Shown one piece after another: positions 39,858 through 47,611 of a stretch of 64,000 nt of DNA. Source of the stretch: a virus; the IMG/VR virus record IMGVR_UViG_3300030004_000001, positions 1 to 64,000 of that record. The stretch is one strand, 5' to 3'. Positions within the stretch are counted from its first letter, which is position 1; every line of letters starts with the position of its first letter. The notes beneath the pieces are model-generated. The model saw only the letters and a list, made by a program, of their open reading frames with translations, did no database searches and was not told the DNA's origin. A program made the position numbers and the translations under genes.

Positions 39858-40601
39858 TTAATAACCCGCTTCTTCTGCACGATAATCTCTTTTACAACTA
39901 CGTTTATTAGTATTGATAGACCATGGAGAACTATATTTTAAATCTTGTTCGTAGTATTCATCAGAATAACTTTGAGTGTAATTTACTTTGCAAACTTCTT
40001 TATCTGCATAATCACCATAACTCATATAGAAATTATGATATTCAATTGGTCCATCACAATCACTTCCACCAGTTTCATTGGTAATTTCCCAATAAGGAAA
40101 TCCTTGTTCATCTAATACTAATTCAATATATAAATGTCCATAATCATGACCTTCATCAGTACGTTCATAGTAATTAATTTGCGCACTACCATGAACAAGT
40201 TCAAGAATAAAATATTGTCTATAAGCTGGAATTTTAAGAACTTCACCAGTATTCTGGTCAAAAAGAAAACGACCTTCATTATCTTGAATTGATTCATTTT
40301 CAAGATTAGTATTAAAGAAAACTTTACCATAACCATCAATGATATTAAAATGTCTATTTTCTACTGGTTCACGAATATAGAAAGATTTTGGAAATTTAAA
40401 TTCAACAATTTCATATTTATCTTTTTCATTAGGAAATTCTTTTTCAAGTATCTTTTCTGTATATTCTTTATTATTGGCAAAATAATAATATCCAGCAAGA
40501 CTCTCGTATAAATTATTACCAGTAGTGAATGGAAATTCTTTTTCTCCAGAATATTCGGTTGGAAATAATTTTGTTTCTTTATTGCGAATGATGTACATCA
40601 T
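39858..40601 (-). CDS. Hypothetical protein (247 aa)
   Basis: Starts MMYIIRNKETKLFPTEY; the ATG overlaps the previous stop (ATGA). Tyr/Glu/Asn-rich mixed fold; segments GHDYGHLYIELVLDEQGFPY and GGSDCDGPIEYHNFYMS look like beta strands with acidic turns. No family recognised. Part of a run of acidic accessory genes. Confidence 0.6.
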   Translation of the reverse strand: MMYIIRNKETKLFPTEYSGEKEFPFTTGNNLYESLAGYYYFANNKEYTEKILEKEFPNEKDKYEIVEFKFPKSFYIREPVENRHFNIIDGYGKVFFNTNLENESIQDNEGRFLFDQNTGEVLKIPAYRQYFILELVHGSAQINYYERTDEGHDYGHLYIELVLDEQGFPYWEITNETGGSDCDGPIEYHNFYMSYGDYADKEVCKVNYTQSYSDEYYEQDLKYSSPWSINTNKRSCKRDYRAEEAGY

Positions 40602-40774
40602 GGAATATATTCAAATTTAAGTTTACCTTCTTCGGCTAGAATATTATAAATCTCTTCATTATTTTCTACATTATCAATTTCTTCACTATACATTTCCTTA
40701 AAAGTTTCACATTTTGGATAACTTTCTGGATCTAATTCAAATTCTTTAACTAGCATTACTTTGATTTTTGGCAT
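40598..40774 (-). CDS. Small acidic protein (58 aa)
   Basis: ATG 40774 (MPKIKVMLVKEFELDPESYP) with AAAGGA upstream, ending in an ATGA overlap with the next gene. Acidic and helical. Unknown. Confidence 0.55.
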   Translation of the reverse strand: MPKIKVMLVKEFELDPESYPKCETFKEMYSEEIDNVENNEEIYNILAEEGKLKFEYIP

Positions 40775-40776
40775 AT

Positions 40777-40986
40777 CTATTTATTCCTTTTATGACGATT
40801 AATAGAAGCTAACTTACGACGTTCATGTCGATTATAACTATTAAATTCAGATTGAGTCATTTCTTTACGACGAATAACCACTTCACCCTCACGCAATTCA
40901 GAGATCATTTTATTTCGAATCTCATCTTCATCTTTACCAGTATAAACTTTTTGAACAATTTCATCTTTATAGCGAGTTTCTTGCAT
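40777..40986 (-). CDS. Small basic protein (69 aa)
   Basis: ATG 40986 (MQETRYKDEIVQKVY) chosen by SD GAGGA; the longer frame would run into the ligase gene. The C-terminus is very basic (NRHERRKLASINRHKRNK), suggesting nucleic-acid or ribosome contact. Directly follows the ligase gene. Confidence 0.6.
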   Translation of the reverse strand: MQETRYKDEIVQKVYTGKDEDEIRNKMISELREGEVVIRRKEMTQSEFNSYNRHERRKLASINRHKRNK

Positions 40987-40987
40987 A

Positions 40988-42271
40988 TTAGTTTCCTCGA
41001 ATTTTAATTGCGCCAGCATGACGCGGGATCCCATACTTACTTAATATCTGATAAGTAAATTCTAGACTTAATCCAATATAATCTTGCTTATTATTCCAAA
41101 TTTCTTGACGCTTTTCATGAGAAAGTTTTCCGGGTGCAATTTCAAAAGTTTTATCAAGCCATTTAACCATGAACTTTCCAACCATACCTTGATGACTAGC
41201 TTCCCCCTCTAAAATATCTACAATCTTACCTTCTGTTGATTCTTGAGGTTTAATCTTAATCCAATCATCACTTCTCTTAGTCCCAACAGAAGGACTATAG
41301 ATATGATCAATTGTTTTCAATACCGCACCCTCATACTTTTGTTCTAGAAATTGTTGATAATAACCATCAATTAAAGTATAGAATTGATCTTCGTTAGAAG
41401 GAGTAATTTTAAAAGATGGAATAACTCTAAAATTAATTAATGAAGGTGTATTATTAATTAACATACAAGTTCTTTCATAAACACTTTCGTACGTTTCGGT
41501 ATGATTTTTACTTAACCATTGAGTTAATTTATAACTTCCAAAGAGAGTTAAGATAGAATCTTCAACTTGTTCAGTTTTACGTCGAATAGCTCCAACCTCT
41601 TCTAAACAAGCTCCAGATTCTACTTCACCATCCATAACAAAACAACTATCCCAAAATGCATCATTAACTTGTTTTTCAAGAATTTGCAAGGATGTAATAT
41701 CTTTTCCAGTACGTGTATAAAATTTAATTCCTTGATTTGGATATTTAATTCCAATACATCTCATACCATCAATTTTTGGCTGAATAACATATGAGTTATT
41801 AAATTTAATATTCTTTACTTTATCTAATCTTTTAGCAAACATTACTTCAAATTGTTTAATATTTAACTTCTTACAATACTTATTCACATCTGTAGCATTA
41901 ATACCAAGACGTAACTTATTGTCGAGAATATTAAGAAACATCTCAACTTCATCAGAACCATTTAATTGATTAGCAAAATCAATACATTTCTGATTAGCTG
42001 CATTACCTCTAAGCTCTTCTGAAGATAGGATATTTAATAGGCTAAAAAGTTCTTCGTCTAACTCTTGGTTAGATTTAAATGACAATAGACCAATATCAGA
42101 AAGTCCAGAATTAATTTTATCTACAACAGCAAAAAACCTCACATCTTTATCAAAAATAATATTAAGTAATTTTGGATAAAAATCTCCTTGATTGGCAATT
42201 TCATCTAATAAATAAGCTTTATCAATCTTCTTCCCAACTTGACCGATCTGTACTAATTGTTTCAAGATCAT
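40988..42271 (-). CDS. ATP-dependent DNA ligase (427 aa)
   Basis: Seals nicks during replication and repair. Ligase motifs in order: I QPKIDGMR (~164-171, nucleotidyl Lys), III-like FYTRTGKDI (~183) and MDGEVE (~213-218), IV YEGAVLKT (~307-314), V WIKIKPQ (~331-337). The N-terminal ~140 residues are helical, like a T4-type ligase DNA-binding part. Start ATG 42271 with SD GGAG inside the end of the upstream gene (50-nt overlap). Confidence 0.9.
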   Translation of the reverse strand: MILKQLVQIGQVGKKIDKAYLLDEIANQGDFYPKLLNIIFDKDVRFFAVVDKINSGLSDIGLLSFKSNQELDEELFSLLNILSSEELRGNAANQKCIDFANQLNGSDEVEMFLNILDNKLRLGINATDVNKYCKKLNIKQFEVMFAKRLDKVKNIKFNNSYVIQPKIDGMRCIGIKYPNQGIKFYTRTGKDITSLQILEKQVNDAFWDSCFVMDGEVESGACLEEVGAIRRKTEQVEDSILTLFGSYKLTQWLSKNHTETYESVYERTCMLINNTPSLINFRVIPSFKITPSNEDQFYTLIDGYYQQFLEQKYEGAVLKTIDHIYSPSVGTKRSDDWIKIKPQESTEGKIVDILEGEASHQGMVGKFMVKWLDKTFEIAPGKLSHEKRQEIWNNKQDYIGLSLEFTYQILSKYGIPRHAGAIKIRGN

Positions 42272-42428
42272 CTATGTAAACTCCACAGATAGAACATCTC
42301 TCATTGAGGAAGTTCTTATCATTATTCATTATAGGAAGGTGATTACTACGCGCATGTTTAGCGCAATAGCAGTCACCGTATTCAGGATCGTAATATCCAA
42401 TTACTTTAAGTGCAATGTTTTGAGGCAT
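42222..42428 (-). CDS. Small zinc-finger-like protein (68 aa)
   Basis: Has DCYCAKHA at ~19-26 and ERCSICGVYIDD at ~43-54: CxC plus CxxC, probably one zinc site. Overlaps both neighbours (28 nt and 50 nt). The pattern with a terminal CSICG resembles small phage proteins of unknown function. Confidence 0.6.
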   Translation of the reverse strand: MPQNIALKVIGYYDPEYGDCYCAKHARSNHLPIMNNDKNFLNERCSICGVYIDDLETISTDRSSWEED

Positions 42429-43027
42429 TTCTCAAACTCGTTATACGATTCAAACTTGAGGATTTCTGGACGATCAGGGCATTCAAAGAAAGTCTTCACG
42501 ACTGTCCACTGTCCATCCGTTTCTTTGGAGATAGTAACTTTATTACTAAGATATCGTTTATTCTTTCCAATAATAATATTTTTACCCTTAACGTTTGCGA
42601 TCTTAATCTCTACATCGATAATTCCAGTATTAATATGATCATAAAGATCCTTTTTGTATAACTGATTTTCTACTTTCTGCCTATATTCAAAAGTATGAAC
42701 TTCCTTAAGTTTATGCTCCGAAGATAGAATCCTCTCAATTTTTTCTTTAGTAGTACATCCACTAATATCAATAACACCTTCAAGTAGATTTTCTTCGGAT
42801 AACTTTTTAACCCCAGTAGGATGATTTGGAATTTCAATATTAATCAAATAATATTTAACCCCACGACCCTTACCACCCTTCTTAACTTCCTGAAGATCTA
42901 ATGCTGCATTAACTAACCTCTTAATATCATTAAGATTATCATCTCCAAATTCATTTCTCAGATCATCTACACTGGCTCCAGATGTTCCATGTTTACCAAG
43001 ACTTTTCAAAAGATCAGCTAACCGCAT
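42401..43027 (-). CDS. Winged-helix protein, array member 3 (208 aa)
   Basis: N-terminal ~60 residues form a winged helix: helix, GASVDDLRNEFG, helix, then wing GKGRGVKYYLI. The same layout occurs in the two genes upstream. The C-terminal ~110 residues are beta-rich and resemble the C-terminus of the next paralogue (IGKNKRYLSNKVTI against IGQKISRTVYNKMGI). Likely DNA-binding; role unknown. TAATG overlap with the gene upstream. Confidence 0.65.
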   Translation of the reverse strand: MRLADLLKSLGKHGTSGASVDDLRNEFGDDNLNDIKRLVNAALDLQEVKKGGKGRGVKYYLINIEIPNHPTGVKKLSEENLLEGVIDISGCTTKEKIERILSSEHKLKEVHTFEYRQKVENQLYKKDLYDHINTGIIDVEIKIANVKGKNIIIGKNKRYLSNKVTISKETDGQWTVVKTFFECPDRPEILKFESYNEFEKCLKTLHLK

Positions 43028-43632
43028 TAAATTTCTCCAGAAAAAAGAATTCTTAGATATTCCCTCATATCTTCATAATCATTAAAAGTCTCTACTTCAA
43101 ATGATTCAGTATGAGTATTATATTTATTAATAATAAACTTTCTTCCAATTTGTTTAATTCCCATCTTATTATAAACTGTGCGAGAGATCTTTTGACCAAT
43201 TACATTCTTCTTTTTTACCTTATCATATCTTACAAAATTCTGTTCTATAACAGATCCAGATTTGAAGAATGAAACTAAATCTTTATCATCTTTTCCAAAC
43301 TTCATAATATTACAAAATACACCTTCTCCAGAAACTGGTTTATCTGATTTCAAAATAGATTCCAATTCTGAATGATCTAATGAATCTGCAAATTCTTCAA
43401 CTTCCGATTCTTTCTTTGGTTCTGGTTTTACGGGCTCTATACCTTTAGCATAATATCTAGTTCCGCGCTTTTTACCTTCTGTAAAAATTTCATCATTATT
43501 AAGTCCAGATTTAATATATTGTTTCAATAAAGATTCATCTTCGAATAATTCTTTTAACTCTCCCATTGAAGCGCCAGTTGGTTGAGTTTTCAAATATGTT
43601 ACTAACTCTCTAAGACTATCCATTTTTGACAT
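43027..43632 (-). CDS. Winged-helix protein, array member 2 (201 aa)
   Basis: Begins with a winged helix (TGASMGELKELFEDESLL, wing EGKKRGTRYYAKG), a charged linker (~65-95), then a C-terminal beta domain similar to the downstream gene. The pair looks like a tandem duplication that has diverged. Overlaps its neighbour upstream by 17 nt. Confidence 0.65.
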   Translation of the reverse strand: MSKMDSLRELVTYLKTQPTGASMGELKELFEDESLLKQYIKSGLNNDEIFTEGKKRGTRYYAKGIEPVKPEPKKESEVEEFADSLDHSELESILKSDKPVSGEGVFCNIMKFGKDDKDLVSFFKSGSVIEQNFVRYDKVKKKNVIGQKISRTVYNKMGIKQIGRKFIINKYNTHTESFEVETFNDYEDMREYLRILFSGEI

Positions 43633-44545
43633 TTGTTAGCCCATATATGAAACTAATACCATCTTTTATATTTTCAAATTTCTTAAGTTGATTTATAGTT
43701 CCATTTTTCATAAATTTAATTTGAAAAATATCATTTCTATCTAAACCAACACTAATTGCAGTTGCTTCATCGGAAATAAGAAAATTACTTAATTCATCGA
43801 TACGTTCTTCTACTCTTCGTTCTTTACTTAACTCTTCCATAATACTTTCAACTTCACTACAAGATACTGTTTTATAAATATATTTAGAAGACTTTCTAAC
43901 GCCTTCGTGATAAATCTCTTCTTCATTACAAAGTTTATTTAATACATCAATAATATCACTTCTACTTAATTCTAATTCTTCAATTATCATTGGAATTGTT
44001 ACTACTTTACGCTTTTTAATAAAATCTAAAATATCACTATAATTATTACTTGGTGTATCATTCTTATTTTCTTTAACTTCTTCAGATTCAGAATCACCTT
44101 TACCAACTAATCTATATTTGGTCCAACGTAAAGATCCTTGTGATTCCACTTTCTTTTCTTCAATCAATTCCTTAACTGATGACAAGATGTTAGGAACTGA
44201 AACATCATCAATTCCCAACTCAGTTCTAGCCCACCACCCTGGAAACTTTTCTGACAGGTCTAGGATGCGTTGCTTTAAATCAGAATTAGAGGTATTGAAA
44301 GTTTCAGATACTTCTACTTCTTCTTTTAAATTCATATTAGATGTATAATAGGCTCCTTTTTTATTACCGATCATTTGAATTCTATTTTCGATACGCAAAT
44401 TATTTAAGGCATAGCGCAAAACAAATTCAGGGTTATTTGGATACTTCTCAAACAAATCTTTTGTTGTAAAAGTTTCTTTTGTAGAAGCAAATTTTAATAT
44501 CTTTTCTTCTAACTCAATTGGAATGTCTTTCTTTTCGATTCCCAA
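43616..44545 (-). CDS. Triple winged-helix protein, array member 1 (309 aa)
   Basis: TTG start at 44545 supported by SD AGGAA. Three winged-helix units can be seen, each ending in a basic wing: NKKGAYYTS (~62-70), SLRWTKYRL (~142-150) and VRKSSKYIYK (~215-224). A short C-terminal domain (FQIKFMKNGTINQLKKF) echoes those of the two genes downstream. DNA binding is very likely; whether as regulator or in replication is open. Confidence 0.65.
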   Translation of the reverse strand: MGIEKKDIPIELEEKILKFASTKETFTTKDLFEKYPNNPEFVLRYALNNLRIENRIQMIGNKKGAYYTSNMNLKEEVEVSETFNTSNSDLKQRILDLSEKFPGWWARTELGIDDVSVPNILSSVKELIEEKKVESQGSLRWTKYRLVGKGDSESEEVKENKNDTPSNNYSDILDFIKKRKVVTIPMIIEELELSRSDIIDVLNKLCNEEEIYHEGVRKSSKYIYKTVSCSEVESIMEELSKERRVEERIDELSNFLISDEATAISVGLDRNDIFQIKFMKNGTINQLKKFENIKDGISFIYGLTNVKNG

Positions 44546-44547
44546 CT

Positions 44548-44775
44548 TTACAATTCCTCAGGAATTAATTCCTCTTCAGTATAATATTTACCATCAACTT
44601 CATAATTAATGCTTAATACTTCGCCACAGACTTCTTCTGTTTTAGCATCTTGTTTACTAATTAAATTCCATAATTTTTCATTATCTTCATTTAATTCTTT
44701 CAAATGATCTAAATTTTCTATTTCAAATTCAATATTTTCCGTAACATTATGCTCAAGAATCATTGTTACTTTCAT
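44548..44775 (-). CDS. Small acidic protein (75 aa)
   Basis: Starts MKVTMILEHNVTENIEF; Glu/Asn-rich, one C, ends EEELIPEEL. Overlaps the ThyX-like stop by 1 nt. It carries the SD of the next gene. Unknown. Confidence 0.55.
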   Translation of the reverse strand: MKVTMILEHNVTENIEFEIENLDHLKELNEDNEKLWNLISKQDAKTEEVCGEVLSINYEVDGKYYTEEELIPEEL

Positions 44776-45407
44776 TATACTTCTCCAAGAATTAATTCCT
44801 TAAAATAAGGAAGTTGTTCGATTGCAGGGCAGATAACTTCACGCCATTCTGGCATTCTGTGATTAAGTCTGTCTCTATGTATGGACGCAAGACATTCATA
44901 ACTAAATGATCTATTACGAGCCTGTAACCAACCTTCCGGTAAACATGACTTCAGAATTTCAATTGGAATTTCTTGTCGAGAACCATATTGAAGAACTAAT
45001 GAATCAATATTCCATTTAAATTGATTAATTACATATTCGGGAGTATAATCTACAAACATATCTTTAGTAATTTCTTTAACTTCTTTTAAAAGTGTATACA
45101 TGGTACTTTCAGAAGAGATATTACCCACACCAACACTATAAGTATCCAGTTCAGCCCATATAGAACGTGGCATATTAATGTGGAACCAAGCCGTAATACC
45201 TCTACGAAATTTACTATGCACAGGACCTTGTTTAATTAATTTAGATGCAAGAGCGGCATCTTTAGGACCAAGAATTAAGTTAGTGTCATAAGGAAATTTT
45301 GCTTTTAATTCAATTCGAGAATCACCTTTTGATTTAGTTGGAAATCTCATTCCAGCGGTAGATGCTATAAAACCAGCAACTTCAATTAATTTAAATTCTA
45401 CATTCAT
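44775..45407 (-). CDS. ThyX-like protein, divergent (210 aa)
   Basis: Resembles the flavin-dependent thymidylate synthase fold: HSKFRRGITAWFHINMPRS followed by WAELDTYSVG, ISSESTMYTL (place of the S-x-E-x-S-x-R-Y motif) and NRSFSYECLASIHRDRLNHRMPEW (C-terminal helix). The classical RHR motif is not clear, so it may be inactive or use another substrate. It would make dTMP, next to RNR-supplied precursors. Alternative: an unrelated phage protein. Confidence 0.45.
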   Translation of the reverse strand: MNVEFKLIEVAGFIASTAGMRFPTKSKGDSRIELKAKFPYDTNLILGPKDAALASKLIKQGPVHSKFRRGITAWFHINMPRSIWAELDTYSVGVGNISSESTMYTLLKEVKEITKDMFVDYTPEYVINQFKWNIDSLVLQYGSRQEIPIEILKSCLPEGWLQARNRSFSYECLASIHRDRLNHRMPEWREVICPAIEQLPYFKELILGEV

Positions 45408-45416
45408 ATCATATCC

Positions 45417-45611
45417 TTATGACAGACCAATTAAGTTATCAACTAAAATTTCTTCAAGTTCAATATTATATAAATAATGTTCAATACAATTAATATTTTC
45501 TGTTAATAAAATTTCAGTAGGAATATTAAAATGTAATTGTAGATTACACTTAATAGATCTATTAATATTTATAGTTTCAAGTTTATCAATTTCATATTTG
45601 ATAGAATGCAT
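45417..45611 (-). CDS. Hypothetical protein (64 aa)
   Basis: Ile/Asn/Leu-rich (MHSIKYEIDKLETININ), one base from the gene upstream; no motif. Probably real by packing, otherwise unsupported. Confidence 0.45.
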   Translation of the reverse strand: MHSIKYEIDKLETININRSIKCNLQLHFNIPTEILLTENINCIEHYLYNIELEEILVDNLIGLS

Positions 45612-45612
45612 A

Positions 45613-46020
45613 TTAAAGATTTGGATTAAGTGAAATCTTATAATTCATAGCTTTATCAAATGCTGTGAAGATAGGTTCCATACAAGCACTCCAGTCAAAT
45701 TCTTCAGATTGGTCTGTGTATGTATTCCCACTATCTTCATCCATATATTCATAATTAGAACATTCAATTTGCTCCGCGACAACCCCATCTAACAAAATTA
45801 ATTTTTCCAAATCATTATTACCTAAAGATCCAACCACGGGAAATCGAAAACTACAATATCGATTCTTGCCATATTCATCAGGATTATTGAATCTGATATA
45901 GCAAAAATCATGATCAATTCTACTAGTCCATTTCCAGGTGTGGCCGTAGAGATTGGCACACAATACCTGAAGTGAACCTAATGAAATAATTCTAACTTTA
46001 TTTACTAACCAAGTGATCAT
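45613..46020 (-). CDS. Hypothetical protein (135 aa)
   Basis: ATGA overlap with the upstream gene. Aromatic- and Cys-containing N-terminal half (GHTWKWTSRIDHDFCYIRF) and an acidic middle (YEYMDEDSGNTYTDQSEEFDW). No motif recognised. Confidence 0.55.
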   Translation of the reverse strand: MITWLVNKVRIISLGSLQVLCANLYGHTWKWTSRIDHDFCYIRFNNPDEYGKNRYCSFRFPVVGSLGNNDLEKLILLDGVVAEQIECSNYEYMDEDSGNTYTDQSEEFDWSACMEPIFTAFDKAMNYKISLNPNL

Positions 46021-46208
46021 TCTACTTTCCTTCCATCAATTTCAATCACTTTACTTATACCAGTTTTTTCATCTAATTCAAGTGTTAATTCGAATTCATC
46101 ACAAGTATGACTAAACATTTTAGTAGCTTCATAAGATAAACCTATTTCAACTCCTTTATCCCATAAAGAATCATCATTACCATGAACGTAAACCTTAACT
46201 ATCTTCAT
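46017..46208 (-). CDS. Small protein (63 aa)
   Basis: ATG 46208 (MKIVKVYVHGND) is preceded by SD GGAGAGG; the longer frame starts inside the upstream gene. Beta-rich, acidic. The first residues MKIVKV loosely recall the VKLA motif but lack LA, so I do not include it in that set. Confidence 0.55.
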   Translation of the reverse strand: MKIVKVYVHGNDDSLWDKGVEIGLSYEATKMFSHTCDEFELTLELDEKTGISKVIEIDGRKVE

Positions 46209-46509
46209 TATCCTCTCCATAAGTTTCATCTAAATATTCTTTAGTTTCTTCTTCAGTTTTAAATGGACCTGACCAATCTGTACTATCAAGATAACCGGGC
46301 ATTGTCAAACGACCAAACCATCCCTGTTTTGATTGATAAAGACCTAATTCTTTTGCATATTCTATAGTAAATGGATGATAAGGATCATTATCTTCTGGAC
46401 AAATCTCTTCTACAATATCCTCAAAAGACAATATACCTTGAGGTACACAAGTAATACCATTTTTACTTTCAATAATATCAAACCAATCAAATACAATTTC
46501 TGGTATCAT
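46195..46509 (-). CDS. Acidic protein (104 aa)
   Basis: Very acidic (EDIVEEICPEDNDPYHP, ending YGEDNEDS) with a central GWFGRLTMPGYLDSTDWSGPF. Segments like the last are seen in small conserved phage proteins around RNase H or ligase genes. ATGA overlap with RNase H. Confidence 0.55.
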   Translation of the reverse strand: MIPEIVFDWFDIIESKNGITCVPQGILSFEDIVEEICPEDNDPYHPFTIEYAKELGLYQSKQGWFGRLTMPGYLDSTDWSGPFKTEEETKEYLDETYGEDNEDS

Positions 46510-46964
46510 TTACCTCTCCATGTCCCCGCAGCCTTCTGAGCCAATTCGTCAACAATTTCATTTAGAGTATTTCCATTATGTCCACGAACCCAAGTAGCTT
46601 TAACACTTTTATGTCGCTTAATTGCAGCATGTAACAATACCATTAAATCATGATTTAAACGCTTAGGATCTTTAATAAAAGAATTAATCCAGATATTAAC
46701 CGAGTTGACGAGATAGGTAGCATCGGAAATAATCTCCACATGACATGGATGTTTTAGATAATTCAAACCATCGATAGCACCTTGTAGCTCCATTCGATTA
46801 TTAGTTGTATTAATTATCTGTTTTGAAAAACTACTTTCTTTTTTTAATTCATAAAGTTCATATTCTGTATTATAAACTAAGTATTGAACTAAAAATGCAT
46901 ATCCACCTACATTACGTTTTCTAGAATATGCTCCATCTGTTATTAGTAATACTTTACTATTCAT
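46506..46964 (-). CDS. Ribonuclease HI (152 aa)
   Basis: Cuts RNA in RNA-DNA hybrids, e.g. removes Okazaki primers. The four catalytic acids are in place: TDGAY (D~9), NNRMELQGA (E~58), SDATY (D~81) and EIVDELA (D~139), with TWVRGHNGN carrying the conserved His. Normal length for a bare RNase HI domain. The SD is weak (GGAAT). Confidence 0.9.
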   Translation of the reverse strand: MNSKVLLITDGAYSRKRNVGGYAFLVQYLVYNTEYELYELKKESSFSKQIINTTNNRMELQGAIDGLNYLKHPCHVEIISDATYLVNSVNIWINSFIKDPKRLNHDLMVLLHAAIKRHKSVKATWVRGHNGNTLNEIVDELAQKAAGTWRGK

Positions 46965-46978
46965 ATTATTCCTAAATA

Positions 46979-47005
46979 GGTGTGTGACTTTTTAGATCAC
47001 ACACC
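46979..47005 (-). terminator. Intrinsic terminator-like hairpin
   Basis: GGTGTGTGA/TCACACACC, 9-bp stem, just after the stop of the gene at 47015; short U-run only. Confidence 0.65.
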
Positions 47006-47014
47006 TTTAGTTAT

Positions 47015-47527
47015 TTATACTTCCTTCAGACAATTATCGTAGCGTTCGAGAATTTCCTTAAGAAGTCCTTCAGTATCTTCTAAAGCAACATTCTCATAAT
47101 GCCAATCGAGAATATCCTTCTGCTTAGCAATAAGATAAAACAGGATATTTTCATGATCACATTCATAATTATGAAGAACATTAATAAATGCTTCAAGTCC
47201 AACGCGAATGCGATAATTATCTAATTCGAAATCTGCAATTACACTATTCTCACGAATATTTACTTTATAATTTTCAGTTACAAAAATATACTTATAAAGA
47301 AAACTATTACCAAAACTCTTATTAATAGCAAGAATTCGAGTAGCTTCAGGAATTTTCTTAAGACGATCTAACTGTTCAATGCAAGTGAGAATTTCATCAG
47401 TAGAACCAATATGTTTACCTTTAAGTTCAAGAGCAAGAAAAATATTATCTTCATTAATAAAACCAGTAGTAGCAAAACTTTCATTCTTCTTAATGCGCTG
47501 TTCTAACTTGCGGTAATCGAAAGACAT
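47015..47527 (-). CDS. Hypothetical protein (170 aa)
   Basis: ATG 47527 (MSFDYRKLEQRIKKNES) preferred: its SD GAGG is in the stop region of the broken DUF2829 gene. Codon use is richer in C than average. Alpha/beta with many charged residues; a LFYLIAKQKDILDWHYENV helix near the end. No family recognised. Ends at a terminator hairpin. Confidence 0.6.
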   Translation of the reverse strand: MSFDYRKLEQRIKKNESFATTGFINEDNIFLALELKGKHIGSTDEILTCIEQLDRLKKIPEATRILAINKSFGNSFLYKYIFVTENYKVNIRENSVIADFELDNYRIRVGLEAFINVLHNYECDHENILFYLIAKQKDILDWHYENVALEDTEGLLKEILERYDNCLKEV

Positions 47528-47529
47528 TA

Positions 47530-47611
47530 TTATACCTCGAACCAATCATCAGCAAGGATATCAGAAATAGAAGGAACCCAAGGAACACAAGATTCATCAA
47601 CGGACTTAAGC
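47530..47611 (-). pseudogene. C-terminal fragment of DUF2829 (Tad2-like) gene
   Basis: Reading LKSVDESCVPWVPS then ISDILADDWFEV-stop, which matches the usual end of DUF2829 proteins (VPW...DxLAxDW). It has lost its start because of the inserted element; the N-terminal part is at 48836-49032. Confidence 0.8.
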
